From: a beta proteobacterium L13
Lineage (GTDB): Bacteria; Pseudomonadota; Gammaproteobacteria; Burkholderiales; Chromobacteriaceae
Length of the DNA stretch: 64,000 nt
Direction of reading: 5' to 3'
NCBI GenBank assembly: GCA_000335715.1
Contig: AMYZ01000002.1
Location: forward strand, 62,001-126,000
This document shows, piece by piece, positions 16,768 to 26,288 of this stretch. The first letter of the stretch is position 1. Every line of letters starts with the position of its first letter. The translations under genes were made by a program, and so were the position numbers. Under the pieces are notes generated by a model. It did not search any database, had not been told where the DNA came from, and saw only the letters and a program-made list of their open reading frames with translations.

Positions 16768-18873
16768 TTAAGGTTGGCGTGCCCAGTTGAATAAGGGGGC
16801 AAAGTCTGCCTGGAGAGTGCGGGACATGCTGGCGGTCAGATGGTTTTGGTCCTGATAGCGCACCACACCAGCTGCAGCGGCATAACAAGTCTGGGCATCG
16901 CAAAAGCGGGCGATCGGGTCCCAGACGCGCACATTGGCGTGGCGGCTGGCGACCTGCTGCAAAATGGGCAGGATAGCCTCGCGCTGGCGATCGACATCAG
17001 CGCGGCGTGCATGGCAGGCCGACTCCCCACGGCGAGCCAGACACTCAGGTACAGACAAAGGCATTTCCGGCTCGGGTGCCAGCAAAACCAGCTTGAGCTG
17101 GAGCACCGCCAACTGGCTTGCCAAATGGTCTAGCGAGGCGGCCATGACCTGCAAAGAATGCACACGGTCGAGCTGACCTACACCTGCCAGCATGGCGCCA
17201 GCCACCGCCACCTTGCCCTGGATATCGGTGGGTGCCAGGCCGGTGATACTGGCACTGCCAGCCACCGGCAGTGCGGTATAGCCGTTCCAGCGCACATTCA
17301 TCAATACGCCGTTCAGCCCGCTACGTGATAACTGCCCCAGCTCCGCCATGACAGCACGCGAGTGGTTAAGACACCAGCTGCGCACTTTGCCCTCCCCCAC
17401 CGGTACAGCATCGAGTAATGGCGGGCAGCCATGATAAGCGCGCCGCAGGATAGCGACGTTTTGAGCCTGAGCCAACAGCTGGTACATCGGCATGGCGTGG
17501 TCTGTATGCGAATCGCCCCAGGCTAGTAGCTGCAAAGGCGCGCCAGCAGGGCCGATGCGACAGCTGGCCTGCGGTGAGAGCGGCACACCACGCTCTGGCA
17601 TGTCGCAGCCGGGCGGTAGCTGGGCCTGGTCTTGCTTCACCTGCAAAATACTTTGATAGCCTGGCCATGGGTATTTTTTAGGCAGATACATGGCGGCACT
17701 ACCCACCAGCCACACCAGCACCGACATGGCCAGTCCGGCCCACAGGGTAGCTTTATCCGTGGCAAACCAGCGCCAGCGGCGTTGCCGTATAGGCTGCTCT
17801 ACCAGGCAGTAAGTGAGCCAGGCCAGCAACAGTGCCAACACCCCACCCAGCACGCAGTCCCGCAGCAGATCACGCTGGCCTACATCGTAATAACGCCCCA
17901 AAGCCAGCAAAGGCTGGTGCCACAAATACCAGCTGTACGATAACAACCCCACTGCCGTGAACAGCCGGCTGCCCAGCACGCGGCCTGGCGCGTTATGCGG
18001 GTCCAGCCCGCCAGCGGCCAACACCAATAGCGTGCCACATACCGGCAAGAGTACTACCCAGCCAGGGAACACCATGCTGTGCTCGTCCAGCAGCACGATA
18101 CTGGCCAGCAAAATAGCCAGCCCGCCCCCCGCCAAAGCATTGGCATGCCATGCACGACGGCTGTGGCGCAGCGGTAGCCAAGCCAGCAAACCACCCGCGG
18201 CAAACTCCCAAGCCCGCGTTGGCATCAGGTAAAAAGCCTTGGGCATATCGCTATAAGACAAATACAGACACGCAGCAAAAGACAGCAACAGCACGGCCAG
18301 CAAGGTTGGCCGTAAAGCCTTTTCCCCGCCCCCCGCACGGTAAGCCCCCAGCATGAGCAGCGGCCATAGCAGGTAATACTGCTCCTCCACCGACAGCGAC
18401 CAGGTATGCAGCATAGGCTTCAGGTCGGTAGCGGTATTGAAGTAATCAAAAGCATGCTTCATGAAATGGTGGTTGGCCGACAAGGTCACCACTGCACGCG
18501 CCTCCCGGCCCAGCGTGTTGGCGGCATCCGGCAGCAGCACCAGATAGCCAGCCACCAGCGTCACTAGCGTCACCAGCACCAGCGCCGGCCCCAGGCGACG
18601 GATACGCCGGGCAAAGAAAGCGGCAAATCCGATCGTTCCGCCAGATAGCAGCTCCTGCCTTAGCAGGCCGCTAATCAGAAAGCCGCTAAGGACAAAAAAG
18701 ATATCCACACCGACAAAGCCCCCAGGTAAACCGGGCACACCAATGTGGTAGGCAATCACGCTCAGTACCGCAATAGCACGTAAGCCATCGATATCTGGGC
18801 GGTAAAATGCAGAAGAAGCAGGACGGGGAAAGGCCAGCATGCGGGAAACCAGTGTAGGAGGCGGGCTCTGCAT
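16768..18873 (-). CDS. OafA/YrhL-type acyltransferase with C-terminal SGNH domain
   Basis: Integral-membrane acyltransferase (acyl_transf_3) fused to a periplasmic SGNH hydrolase-like domain, 701 residues from the ATG at 18873; a GTG at 18882 is an alternative and neither has a good Shine-Dalgarno. The N-terminal half has about 10-11 membrane segments and the motif FYRPDIDGLRAIAVLSVIAYH with the catalytic-type His, then GFVGVDIFFVLSGFLISG. The SGNH part begins with LLAWGDSHTDHAMP and ends with a DQNHLTASM block. Such proteins O-acetylate surface polysaccharide, peptidoglycan or lipopolysaccharide; the substrate here is unknown. It appears to be monocistronic. Confidence 0.88.
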   Translation of the reverse strand: MQSPPPTLVSRMLAFPRPASSAFYRPDIDGLRAIAVLSVIAYHIGVPGLPGGFVGVDIFFVLSGFLISGLLRQELLSGGTIGFAAFFARRIRRLGPALVLVTLVTLVAGYLVLLPDAANTLGREARAVVTLSANHHFMKHAFDYFNTATDLKPMLHTWSLSVEEQYYLLWPLLMLGAYRAGGGEKALRPTLLAVLLLSFAACLYLSYSDMPKAFYLMPTRAWEFAAGGLLAWLPLRHSRRAWHANALAGGGLAILLASIVLLDEHSMVFPGWVVLLPVCGTLLVLAAGGLDPHNAPGRVLGSRLFTAVGLLSYSWYLWHQPLLALGRYYDVGQRDLLRDCVLGGVLALLLAWLTYCLVEQPIRQRRWRWFATDKATLWAGLAMSVLVWLVGSAAMYLPKKYPWPGYQSILQVKQDQAQLPPGCDMPERGVPLSPQASCRIGPAGAPLQLLAWGDSHTDHAMPMYQLLAQAQNVAILRRAYHGCPPLLDAVPVGEGKVRSWCLNHSRAVMAELGQLSRSGLNGVLMNVRWNGYTALPVAGSASITGLAPTDIQGKVAVAGAMLAGVGQLDRVHSLQVMAASLDHLASQLAVLQLKLVLLAPEPEMPLSVPECLARRGESACHARRADVDRQREAILPILQQVASRHANVRVWDPIARFCDAQTCYAAAAGVVRYQDQNHLTASMSRTLQADFAPLFNWARQP

Positions 18874-18957
18874 CGTCAGCACATTCGCTGATACGCAACA
18901 AAACCCTACAAAAATGATGCAATTCTACACCAGCCTTTTACAGATCAAGGCAAGCCC

Positions 18958-19188
18958 CTAGTGCCGATGCAGCAGCCCGCCATGCCCGGCAGTGGCGGTA
19001 TCCGGCACGGCCCCTTTTTGGGCCCGGATGCGGTCCCATACTTTTTCATGAAAGTAGTACGCCACGGTATTCACAAGGGGTTCTACCAGTGCCAGCAGGC
19101 TGGCGATGCCAAAGCTGCCGGTGAGCAGATAAGCCACGCTGAACGCCACGGTGAAATGACAGATGGCGAAGGTGATGGTCTTGATCAT
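18958..19188 (-). CDS. DUF2061 family small membrane protein
   Basis: 76-residue protein with two hydrophobic segments (TFAICHFTVAFSVAYLLTGS and IASLLALVEPLVNTVAYYF) and the family ending YYFHEKVWDRI, typical of DUF2061. Function is unknown. GGAG lies six bases before the ATG. It stands alone, divergent from the antiporter gene at 19452, and no terminator is obvious before the acyltransferase gene that starts 84 nt downstream. Confidence 0.8.
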   Translation of the reverse strand: MIKTITFAICHFTVAFSVAYLLTGSFGIASLLALVEPLVNTVAYYFHEKVWDRIRAQKGAVPDTATAGHGGLLHRH

Positions 19189-19235
19189 GATGCACTCCAG
19201 AAGCTATTGAACTTTATGCGATGATAGTTATTTTT

Positions 19236-19256
19236 ATTCAATAGTAGAAATTGAAT
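19236..19256. promoter_or_regulatory. AT-rich inverted repeat in the divergent DUF2061/antiporter region
   Basis: ATTCAAT and ATTGAAT arms (19236-19242, 19250-19256) separated by 7 bases, with a further partial copy CTATTGAAC at 19203-19211. It could be an operator for either divergent gene. The rest of 19189-19451 shows only the AGGGAG ribosome-binding site before 19452. I cannot name a regulator. Confidence 0.35.
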
Positions 19257-19451
19257 GTTACTAGGCAACCCATTAAGTAAAACAAATTCGATGGATTATG
19301 CCCAAACGGTGAACTCTGCCGCTGCCAGACTTTCTATCTTTAAATAGCCGCCAGCCAGGTCTAGCGCAGACAGGCCAGCTGCGCCCTGCCGCCCCGCCCG
19401 CAGGCGCAGCCGTGCTGGCGACCACAAAACGACAATGGACAGGGAGAACAC

Positions 19452-20645
19452 ATGCACGCCACCCCACTGATTACCACGCTGGTCGGCGCACTGGTCACCG
19501 CCTTTTTGCTGGGCGCCGTGGCGCTCAAGCTGCGCCTGCCACCGCTGCTGGGCTATCTGGCTGCCGGCATTCTGGTCGGGCCCTTCACCCCGGGTTTTGT
19601 GGCCGATGGCCACCTGGCGGCCGAGCTGGCCGAGCTGGGCGTGATCCTGCTGATGTTCGGCGTGGGGCTGCACTTTTCCATACAAGACCTGTGGGCGGTG
19701 CGGCGCATTGCCCTGCCCGGCGCCTTTGCCCAGATTGCGGTGGCCATTGCCCTGGGCTGCGGCCTGAGCGTGCTGCTGGGCTGGAGCGTGCCGCAGGGCC
19801 TGCTGTTTGGCATGGCGCTATCGGTAGCCAGCACCGTGGTGCTGCTCAAGGCACTGGAAGAACACAACAAGCTGGAAACCCCGGCTGGCAAGGTAGCGGT
19901 AGGCTGGCTGGTCAGCGAAGACCTGGCCACCATTCTGGCGCTGGTGCTGATCCCTGCGCTGGCGGGCAGCGCTGCGGCCAACCTGGGGGACTCGCTGCAG
20001 GCCATTCTGCTTACGCTAGGCAAAGTGGCCGCCTTTGTGGCGGTGATGATGCTGGTGGGGCAGAAGGCCATCCCGTGGATGCTGGAAAAAATCGTGCACA
20101 CCGGCAGCCGCGAAATGTTCCGCCTGGGCGTGCTGGCCACCGCACTGGGCGTGGCCTACGGTGCCACCGCGCTGTTCGATGTGTCGTTTGCGCTGGGCGC
20201 CTTCTTTGCCGGCACGGTGCTGGCCGGCTCGCCGTTCAGCCACCGCGCTGCCGAAGAAGCCATGCCGCTGCGCGATGCGTTTTCTGTGCTGTTTTTCGTG
20301 GCCGCCGGCATGCTGTTCGACCCGCGTGTGCTAGTTACCGATACCGCCGCCGTGCTGGCCACGCTGGCCATCATCATCGTGGGCAAAGGCCTGGCCGCGT
20401 GGCTACTGATGGCGCTGCTGCGCCAGCCACGCGGGGAGCGCTGGCTGCTGGCCGCCAGCCTGGCGCAGATCGGCGAGTTCTCGTTCATCATGGCCAACCT
20501 GGGCCTGAGCCTGCAGCTGCTGCCCGAGCGCGGGCATGCGCTGATCATGGCCGGGGCGATATTGTCCATTCTGCTGAACCCGCTGCTGTTCCGCCTGGCA
20601 CTGCGCCGCGCCGGCCCGCCCGCTGCTGCCACCGGCGCGATGTGA
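19452..20645 (+). CDS. YbaL/KefB-type monovalent cation:proton antiporter, membrane domain only
   Basis: CPA2-family Na+/H+ exchanger domain, 397 residues with about 12 hydrophobic segments. The first 100 residues closely follow E. coli YbaL (MHATPLITTLVGALV, PFTPGFVADGHLAAELAELGVILLMFGVGLHFS), but the protein stops where YbaL (about 560 residues) would continue into the cytoplasmic TrkA-N/RCK regulatory domain. The stop is followed by miaB, with no RCK gene nearby. Transport of K+ or Na+ for H+ is inferred from the family. AGGGAG precedes the ATG. A copy of the 12-mer repeat lies at 19973-19984. Confidence 0.85.
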   Translation: MHATPLITTLVGALVTAFLLGAVALKLRLPPLLGYLAAGILVGPFTPGFVADGHLAAELAELGVILLMFGVGLHFSIQDLWAVRRIALPGAFAQIAVAIALGCGLSVLLGWSVPQGLLFGMALSVASTVVLLKALEEHNKLETPAGKVAVGWLVSEDLATILALVLIPALAGSAAANLGDSLQAILLTLGKVAAFVAVMMLVGQKAIPWMLEKIVHTGSREMFRLGVLATALGVAYGATALFDVSFALGAFFAGTVLAGSPFSHRAAEEAMPLRDAFSVLFFVAAGMLFDPRVLVTDTAAVLATLAIIIVGKGLAAWLLMALLRQPRGERWLLAASLAQIGEFSFIMANLGLSLQLLPERGHALIMAGAILSILLNPLLFRLALRRAGPPAAATGAM

Positions 20646-20698
20646 TAAACTCGCGCAAGCTATTCATTCGCCAGCAAAAACGCCCCCGCCAAACAGGT

Positions 20699-20727
20699 GG
20701 CCGGTGTGAGCTGGCCTTCTCTTTTTT
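20699..20727 (+). terminator. Weak terminator between antiporter gene and miaB
   Basis: Six-bp stem GGCCGG/CTGGCC (one G-U) with a TGTGAG loop followed by TTCTCTTTTTT. It lies 13 nt before miaB and overlaps its likely leader. Confidence 0.5.
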
Positions 20728-20739
20728 GCAGATACCAGC

Positions 20740-22074
20740 ATGAAAAAGGTTTATATCAAGACATTCGGCTGCCAGATGAACGAGTACGACTCGGACAAAA
20801 TGGTAGACGTACTGGGCAGTACCGAGGGCATGATCAAGACGGAAAACCCGGAAGAAGCCGACGTGATCCTGTTCAATACCTGTAGCGTGCGCGAAAAAGC
20901 GCAAGAAAAGGTGTTTTCCGACCTGGGCCGTATCCGCCCGCTGAAAGAAGCCAACCCCAACCTGATTATCGGCGTGGGCGGCTGTGTGGCCAGCCAGGAA
21001 GGCGACACCATCGTGAAGCGCGCGCCGTATGTAGACGTGGTATTCGGCCCGCAAACCCTGCACCGCCTGCCCGAGCTGATCAAGAGCCGCCAGCAAAGCG
21101 GCACCTCGCAGGTGGATATTTCCTTCCCCGAAATCGAAAAATTCGACCACATCCCGCCAGCCAAGGTAGACGGCGCCGCCGCCATGGTGTCGGTGATGGA
21201 AGGCTGTTCCAAATACTGCTCGTTCTGCGTGGTGCCCTACACCCGTGGCGAGGAAGTCTCGCGCCCGTTTGACGACGTACTCACCGAAATCGCCAACCTG
21301 GCGCTGCAAGGTGTAAAAGAAATCACCCTGCTGGGCCAGAACGTGAACGCCTACCGCGGCGCCATGGCCGACGGCGAAATCGCCGACTTTGCCACCTTGC
21401 TGGAATACGTGCACGAAATCCCCGGCATCGAGCGCATGCGCTTTACCACCAGCCACCCGCGCGAATTCAGCCAGCGCATCATCGACTGCTACGCGCGCCT
21501 GCCCAAGCTGGTATCGCACCTGCACCTGCCGGTACAAAGCGGCTCCGACCGCGTGCTCAGCGCCATGAAACGCGGCTACACCGCGCTGGAGTACAAATCC
21601 ATCATCCGCAAGCTGCGCGCCATCCGCCCCGACCTGTGCCTGTCGTCCGACTTTATCGTGGGCTTCCCCGGCGAAACCGAGGCCGAGTTCGAGCAGACGC
21701 TGAAGCTGGTAAAAGACCTGGCTTTTGATTTCAGCTACGTGTTCATCTACAGCCCGCGCCCGGGCACCCCTGCGGCCAACCTGGCAGACGACACCCCGCA
21801 CAAGGAAAAAGTACGCCGCCTGGAAGCGCTGAACGAAGTGATCGAAGCGCGCGGTTTCGAGATCAACCAGAGCATGCTGGGCACCGTACAGCGCGTACTG
21901 GTGCAAAACATCTCCAAAAAAGACCCCGGCATGCTGGCAGGCCGTACCGCCAACAACCGTGTGGTGAACTTTGTCGGCCAGCCACGGCTGATCAACCAGC
22001 TGGTAGACGTAGTGATTACCGAAGCCAACCCGCACTCGCTGGGCGGCGAAATCCTCACCACGGAAACCGTCTGA
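20740..22074 (+). CDS. miaB: tRNA-2-methylthio-N6-dimethylallyladenosine synthase MiaB
   Basis: Radical-SAM methylthiotransferase that converts i6A37 to ms2i6A37 in tRNAs reading UNN codons. It has 444 residues. The UPF0004 domain carries three cluster cysteines ([28 protein letters not shown]), the radical-SAM motif is [15 protein letters not shown], and a TRAM domain forms the C-terminus (RVLVQNIS...). It is followed by a small lipoprotein gene and phoH-ybeY-corC-lnt, the conserved miaB-ybeZYX-lnt neighbourhood. One exact 12-mer repeat is at 21771-21782. Confidence 0.96.
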   Translation: MKKVYIKTFGCQMNEYDSDKMVDVLGSTEGMIKTENPEEADVILFNTCSVREKAQEKVFSDLGRIRPLKEANPNLIIGVGGCVASQEGDTIVKRAPYVDVVFGPQTLHRLPELIKSRQQSGTSQVDISFPEIEKFDHIPPAKVDGAAAMVSVMEGCSKYCSFCVVPYTRGEEVSRPFDDVLTEIANLALQGVKEITLLGQNVNAYRGAMADGEIADFATLLEYVHEIPGIERMRFTTSHPREFSQRIIDCYARLPKLVSHLHLPVQSGSDRVLSAMKRGYTALEYKSIIRKLRAIRPDLCLSSDFIVGFPGETEAEFEQTLKLVKDLAFDFSYVFIYSPRPGTPAANLADDTPHKEKVRRLEALNEVIEARGFEINQSMLGTVQRVLVQNISKKDPGMLAGRTANNRVVNFVGQPRLINQLVDVVITEANPHSLGGEILTTETV

Positions 22075-22121
22075 GCCAGGCGAGCCGGGTAGCGTACTGC
22101 CCGGTGCCTACCGGAGCCACC

Positions 22122-22469
22122 ATGCCACGTACCCTGACGCTGATTGCCTGCCTGCTACTGGCCGCCTGTGCCAGCCTGAAGCAGCCCGACCCCGCCACGC
22201 TGGACTGTGCCGGCCTGGCGCAAGCCGTAGCCGACACCAGCCTGGTGCTGGGGCGCGAGCGCACAAACCTGCGGGCGCCGGTTACACTGAACATTGGCCT
22301 GGGCGGCGCGGTAGGCAGCCACGGTAGCATCGGCGTGGGCTTTGGCCTGCCGGTAGGCACCCCGCGCGCCGACGACGACCGCATCCAGGCCCTGGAAGAA
22401 AGGCTGGCCCGCCTGCAAAGCCTGCAGCGCCAGCGCCAATGCCCGCCAACTACAGCAAAGCGTCCATGA
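22122..22469 (+). CDS. Small lipoprotein of unknown function
   Basis: 115-residue predicted lipoprotein. The signal peptide ends in LLAAC with Cys16, and a middle segment is Gly-rich (NIGLGGAVGSHGSIGVGFGLP). A C-terminal amphipathic helix (DDRIQALEERLARLQSL) comes before a Cys-Pro-Pro tail. I do not recognise a family. GGAG lies five bases before the ATG at 22122. The stop overlaps the phoH ATG (ATGA), so it is translated with phoH, yet it is an insertion in the usual miaB-phoH order. The Gly-rich stretch recalls glycine-zipper surface lipoproteins, but weakly. Confidence 0.7.
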   Translation: MPRTLTLIACLLLAACASLKQPDPATLDCAGLAQAVADTSLVLGRERTNLRAPVTLNIGLGGAVGSHGSIGVGFGLPVGTPRADDDRIQALEERLARLQSLQRQRQCPPTTAKRP

Positions 22470-23434
22470 GCGAATCTACCTGCACCCACAGCTTTACCCC
22501 TGTCGATAACGACCGTCTGGCCCGCCTGTGCGGCGCGCTGGACGAAAACCTCAAGCAGATCGAAACCGGGCTGGATGTGGTGATCCAGCGCCGCAGCGAG
22601 CAGTTCACCGTACGTGGCGAACACGCCGACACCGCGCTGGCCCTGCTGCTGCGCTTTTACGATATGGCCGAAAAACGCGACCTGGGCATACGCGACATCC
22701 AGCTTGGCCTGGTGGAAGCGCGCCAGCACAACCCGCAAGGTGCGGACGACGACACGCCGCAGCTGGCCACCCGCCGCCGCGACCTCAAAGGCCGCACCCC
22801 GCGCCAGGGCGCCTATATCAAGGCCATCTTTGGCCACGACATTACCTTTGGCATTGGCCCGGCCGGTACCGGCAAAACCTATCTGGCAGTAGCCTGCGCC
22901 GTAGATGCCATGGAACGCGACGCGGTGAAGCGCATCGTGCTGGTGCGCCCGGCGGTAGAAGCCGGCGAAAAACTGGGCTTCCTGCCCGGCGACCTGGCAC
23001 AGAAGGTAGACCCCTACCTGCGCCCGTTGTACGACGCGCTGTACGACCTGATGGGCTTTGACAAAGTGGCGCGCCTGTTCGAGAAGAATCTGATCGAAAT
23101 CGCCCCGCTGGCCTATATGCGCGGCCGCACGCTGAACAACGCCTTCATCATTCTGGACGAGGCGCAAAACACCACGCCCGAACAAATGAAGATGTTCCTC
23201 ACCCGTATCGGCTTTGGCTCGCGCGCCGTGATTACCGGTGATGTGACCCAGATCGACCTGGCACGCCACCAGAAAAGCGGCCTGGTCGAAGTAGAGCGCA
23301 TCCTGAGCAAGGTACGCGGCATCCATTTCCACCATTTCCAGAGCGACGACGTGGTGCGCCACCCGCTGGTGCAGAAGATCGTCGACGCTTACGACCACTA
23401 TCAGGCAAGACAAGATGAAAAAAGCGAAACGTAA
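22466..23434 (+). CDS. ybeZ: PhoH-like ATPase YbeZ
   Basis: PhoH family P-loop NTPase of 322 residues, partner of YbeY in rRNA maturation and ribosome quality control. It has Walker A FGIGPAGTGKTYLAVA, Walker B NAFIILDEAQNTTPEQMKMFLTRIG and the sensor GDVTQIDL. The ATG at 22466 overlaps the lipoprotein stop, and the 3' end overlaps ybeY by 20 nt, so the genes are tightly coupled. Start codons upstream in the frame fall within the lipoprotein gene and are unlikely. Confidence 0.92.
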   Translation: MSESTCTHSFTPVDNDRLARLCGALDENLKQIETGLDVVIQRRSEQFTVRGEHADTALALLLRFYDMAEKRDLGIRDIQLGLVEARQHNPQGADDDTPQLATRRRDLKGRTPRQGAYIKAIFGHDITFGIGPAGTGKTYLAVACAVDAMERDAVKRIVLVRPAVEAGEKLGFLPGDLAQKVDPYLRPLYDALYDLMGFDKVARLFEKNLIEIAPLAYMRGRTLNNAFIILDEAQNTTPEQMKMFLTRIGFGSRAVITGDVTQIDLARHQKSGLVEVERILSKVRGIHFHHFQSDDVVRHPLVQKIVDAYDHYQARQDEKSET

Positions 23435-23924
23435 CCCCTTCCTGCAAAGGTTGGCCGCACGGCTGGACCTGACCCTGGAAGACCGCCTGGAAAGCGAGCA
23501 GCCGCTGCCGGACGGCAAGCAATGGCGCCGGTGGTGCCAGGCCGCCCTGCAGCGCCAGCACCGCCAGGCGCAGGTCTCGCTGCTGGTGGTAGACGAGGCC
23601 GAAAGCCGCCAGCTGAACCACGACTACCGCGGCAAGGACTACGCCACCAATGTGCTGTCCTTCGCGCTGAACGAAGGCGACACCGTGGCGGGCATGCCAC
23701 TGTTTGGCGACCTGGTATTCTGTGCCCCGGTAGTTGCCCGCGAGGCCGCCGAGCAAGGCAAGACGCTGGACGCGCACTACGCCCACCTCACCGTGCACGG
23801 CATGCTGCACCTGCAAGGCTTTGACCACGAGCAGGACGACGAAGCCAACATCATGGAAGCGCTTGAAACCGCCATCCTCGCCAAGTTAGGCTATGACGAC
23901 CCTTACGCCGCAGAGAAAACCTGA
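23415..23924 (+). CDS. ybeY: Endoribonuclease YbeY (rRNA maturation factor)
   Basis: Single-strand RNase required for 16S rRNA 3'-end processing and 70S quality control. It has 169 residues, with the zinc triad in HLTVHGMLHLQGFDH (HxxxHxxxxxH) and the conserved LNHDYRGKDYATNVLSF. It overlaps ybeZ by 20 nt and is followed by corC after 8 nt. A 12-mer repeat copy lies at 23448-23459, near its start. Confidence 0.95.
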   Translation: MKKAKRNPFLQRLAARLDLTLEDRLESEQPLPDGKQWRRWCQAALQRQHRQAQVSLLVVDEAESRQLNHDYRGKDYATNVLSFALNEGDTVAGMPLFGDLVFCAPVVAREAAEQGKTLDAHYAHLTVHGMLHLQGFDHEQDDEANIMEALETAILAKLGYDDPYAAEKT

Positions 23925-23932
23925 CCCCACCT

Positions 23933-24769
23933 ATGGACGACCCCAGTAAACCCGCCAGTTGGTTTGACCGCCTGCTGAACCGCTTTACCCACGAGCCGGA
24001 AGACCGCGAAGAGCTGCGCGAGCAGCTGCACGCCGCCTTCGAGCGCAACCTGATGGACGCCGAGGCGCTGTCCATGATTGAGGGCGTGCTGTCGTTCTCC
24101 GAGCAAAGCGTGCGCGACGTGATGGTGCAGCGCAGCCAGATCACCGTGCTGAAGCTGGAAGACAGCATCGAGAAATGGCTGCCGCAGCTCATCGAAACCG
24201 GGCATTCGCGCTTTCCGGTCATCGGCGACGACAAGGACGACATCAAGGGCATCCTGCTGGCCAAAGACCTGCTGCACTACTTTCACCAGCCCGACGCCTT
24301 CGACGTGAAAAAGGTCCTGCGCCCGGTGGTGTTCGTGCCGGAAAGCAAGCCGCTCAATGCGCTGCTGCGCGACTTTCGCGCCAGCAAAACGCATATGGCC
24401 ATCGTGGTGGATGAATACGGCGGCGTGTCCGGCCTGGTCACCATCGAAGACGTGCTGGAAGAAATCGTGGGCGAGATCGACGACGAGCACGACCTGGAAG
24501 AACAGGAAGACGATATCGTGCCGGTGCGCGGCGGGCGCTACCGCGTACGCGCCACCACCGCCATCGACGACTTCAACACCTTCTTCGACAGCACCCTGCC
24601 CGACGACGAAGTGGACACCGTCGGCGGCCTGGTCATGGCCAACCTGGGCTACGTGCCCACCCGTGGCGAGGGTCTGCAGCTGGACGACTGGCACTTCACC
24701 GTGATCCGCGCCGACAGCCGCCGCCTGCACGCCCTGCTGGTAGAGCGGCGTGCCGCCAAGCCTAGCTGA
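23933..24769 (+). CDS. corC: CorC/YbeX CBS-domain protein
   Basis: Cytosolic CBS-pair protein linked to magnesium/cobalt homeostasis and ribosome metabolism, 278 residues. CBS1 begins near VRDVMVQRSQITVL, CBS2 near VLRPVVFVPESKPLNALL with DEYGGVSGLVTIEDVLEEIVGEI, and the C-terminal CorC_HlyC domain includes VDTVGGLVMANLGYVPTRGE. No membrane segments precede the CBS pair, which distinguishes it from HlyC/TlyC exporters with DUF21. Only one base separates its stop from lnt. Confidence 0.93.
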   Translation: MDDPSKPASWFDRLLNRFTHEPEDREELREQLHAAFERNLMDAEALSMIEGVLSFSEQSVRDVMVQRSQITVLKLEDSIEKWLPQLIETGHSRFPVIGDDKDDIKGILLAKDLLHYFHQPDAFDVKKVLRPVVFVPESKPLNALLRDFRASKTHMAIVVDEYGGVSGLVTIEDVLEEIVGEIDDEHDLEEQEDDIVPVRGGRYRVRATTAIDDFNTFFDSTLPDDEVDTVGGLVMANLGYVPTRGEGLQLDDWHFTVIRADSRRLHALLVERRAAKPS

Positions 24770-24770
24770 C

Positions 24771-26288
24771 ATGCTGCGCCACGCACTCACCCTGCTGCTG
24801 GCCACGCTGGCCGGGGCCAGCACCGTACTGGCCTTTGCCCCCTACCGCCTATACTGGGTGGCCCTGCTGGCGCTGGCGGCGCTGATCATGCTGGTACAAC
24901 GTTGGCCGCAGCGCGCCTTTGGCCTGGCCTGGGTGTGGGGCGTGGCCGCCTACACCAGCCAGTTCTACTGGATCTACATCAGCCTGCACGATATTGGCGG
25001 CATGCCTTCGCTGCTGGCCGGCGGCATGACCCTGCTGCTACCCATGTATCTGGCGCTCTACCCTGGCCTAGCCGCCTGGCTGGCCGCCCGCATGCATCAC
25101 CGGCCCGCTGTGCGCTGGCTGGTGGTATTCCCCGCCGCCTGGACGCTGGGCGAATGGCTGCGCAGCTGGGTGTTTACCGGCTTCCCCTGGGGCGCCATCG
25201 GCTATAGCCAGATTACCGAAAGCCCGCTCGCCGGCCTGGCCCCGGTGGGCGGCATCCATGCCGTTACCCTGGCGGTGGCACTAAGCGCCGGCGTGCTGGC
25301 CCTGCTGCCGCAGGCCGGCCTGCATATTGCCAAGCGCGCGGCCCTGGGCGGCTTGCTGCTGGCGCTGTGGGGTGGCAGCGGCTGGCTGCAGCAACAAAGC
25401 TGGACCACACCTGCCGGCGCCCCGCTGCGCGTAGCGCTGCTGCAGGGCAATATCCCGCAGGCGCTGAAATGGGACCCGGCCACCTTCGACTTCACCCTGG
25501 CCACCTACTACCGCATGGTGGTGCAGGCGCCACCAGCCGAGCTGACCCTGCTGCCGGAAACCGCGCTACCGGTGTTCCTGGACGACCTGCCCTCCGGCTA
25601 CCTCACCATGATCAACGGCGTAGCCGACCGTAAAAACACCGCACTGGTCGCAGGCATCCCGCGCCGCACGCCGGATGGCCGTGGCTACCTGAACGCCGTT
25701 ATCGCGCTGAATCAGCCCACGCAGGACTACTACGCCAAAAACCACCTTGTACCGTTTGGCGAATTCATCCCGCTGCCCGCCATCACCAGCTGGATCTACC
25801 AGTTCCTGCGCATGCCGCTGTCCGGCTTTACCCCCGGCGGCGCGGAGCAGCCACCGCTGACCATCGGCCAGCAAAAGGTCGCGTTCAATATCTGCTACGA
25901 AGACGGTTTTGGCGAAGAGCTGATCGGCCCGGCGGCCAACGCTACCGTGCTGGCCAACGTCAGCAACCTGGCCTGGTTCGGCAAAAGCAACGCCATGAGC
26001 CAGCATCTGCAGCTGTCGCAGGCGCGGGCACTGGAAACCGGCCGCCCCATGCTGCGCGCTACCAACACCGGCATGACCGCCGCCATCGACCACCGCGGCG
26101 AGCTGATCGCCGCTGCCGCGCCGGACACCCGCCAAACGCTGCTGGCCACGGTACAAGGCCACAGCGGCCTGACGCCCTATATGCGCCACGGCAACGCGCC
26201 GGTATTGCTGCTGTGCGCCGCGCTACTGCTAGTTGCCGGTAGCTGGGGGCTGTGGCACCGCCGCACGCACGGCACTGCCGCAGCATAA
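24771..26288 (+). CDS. lnt: Apolipoprotein N-acyltransferase Lnt
   Basis: Inner-membrane enzyme adding the third acyl chain to lipoproteins, consistent with the lipoprotein-rich window (Pal, CpoB, RbsB). It has 505 residues: about six N-terminal membrane helices, a periplasmic nitrilase-like domain with the Glu-Lys-Cys triad (LLPETALPVF, YAKNHLVPFGEFIP, FNICYEDGF), and a C-terminal helix (VLLLCAALLLVAGSWGLW). The start at 24771 follows the corC stop; an in-frame ATG at 24750 inside corC would add seven residues. It is the last gene of the cluster, with a strong terminator at 26392-26440. Confidence 0.95.
   Translation: MLRHALTLLLATLAGASTVLAFAPYRLYWVALLALAALIMLVQRWPQRAFGLAWVWGVAAYTSQFYWIYISLHDIGGMPSLLAGGMTLLLPMYLALYPGLAAWLAARMHHRPAVRWLVVFPAAWTLGEWLRSWVFTGFPWGAIGYSQITESPLAGLAPVGGIHAVTLAVALSAGVLALLPQAGLHIAKRAALGGLLLALWGGSGWLQQQSWTTPAGAPLRVALLQGNIPQALKWDPATFDFTLATYYRMVVQAPPAELTLLPETALPVFLDDLPSGYLTMINGVADRKNTALVAGIPRRTPDGRGYLNAVIALNQPTQDYYAKNHLVPFGEFIPLPAITSWIYQFLRMPLSGFTPGGAEQPPLTIGQQKVAFNICYEDGFGEELIGPAANATVLANVSNLAWFGKSNAMSQHLQLSQARALETGRPMLRATNTGMTAAIDHRGELIAAAAPDTRQTLLATVQGHSGLTPYMRHGNAPVLLLCAALLLVAGSWGLWHRRTHGTAAA

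Noticed and set aside
16435-16802. Small open frames on both strands upstream of the rbs operon
   Set aside because: No ribosome-binding site, no recognisable motif, and they overlap the acyltransferase terminator; composition looks non-coding.
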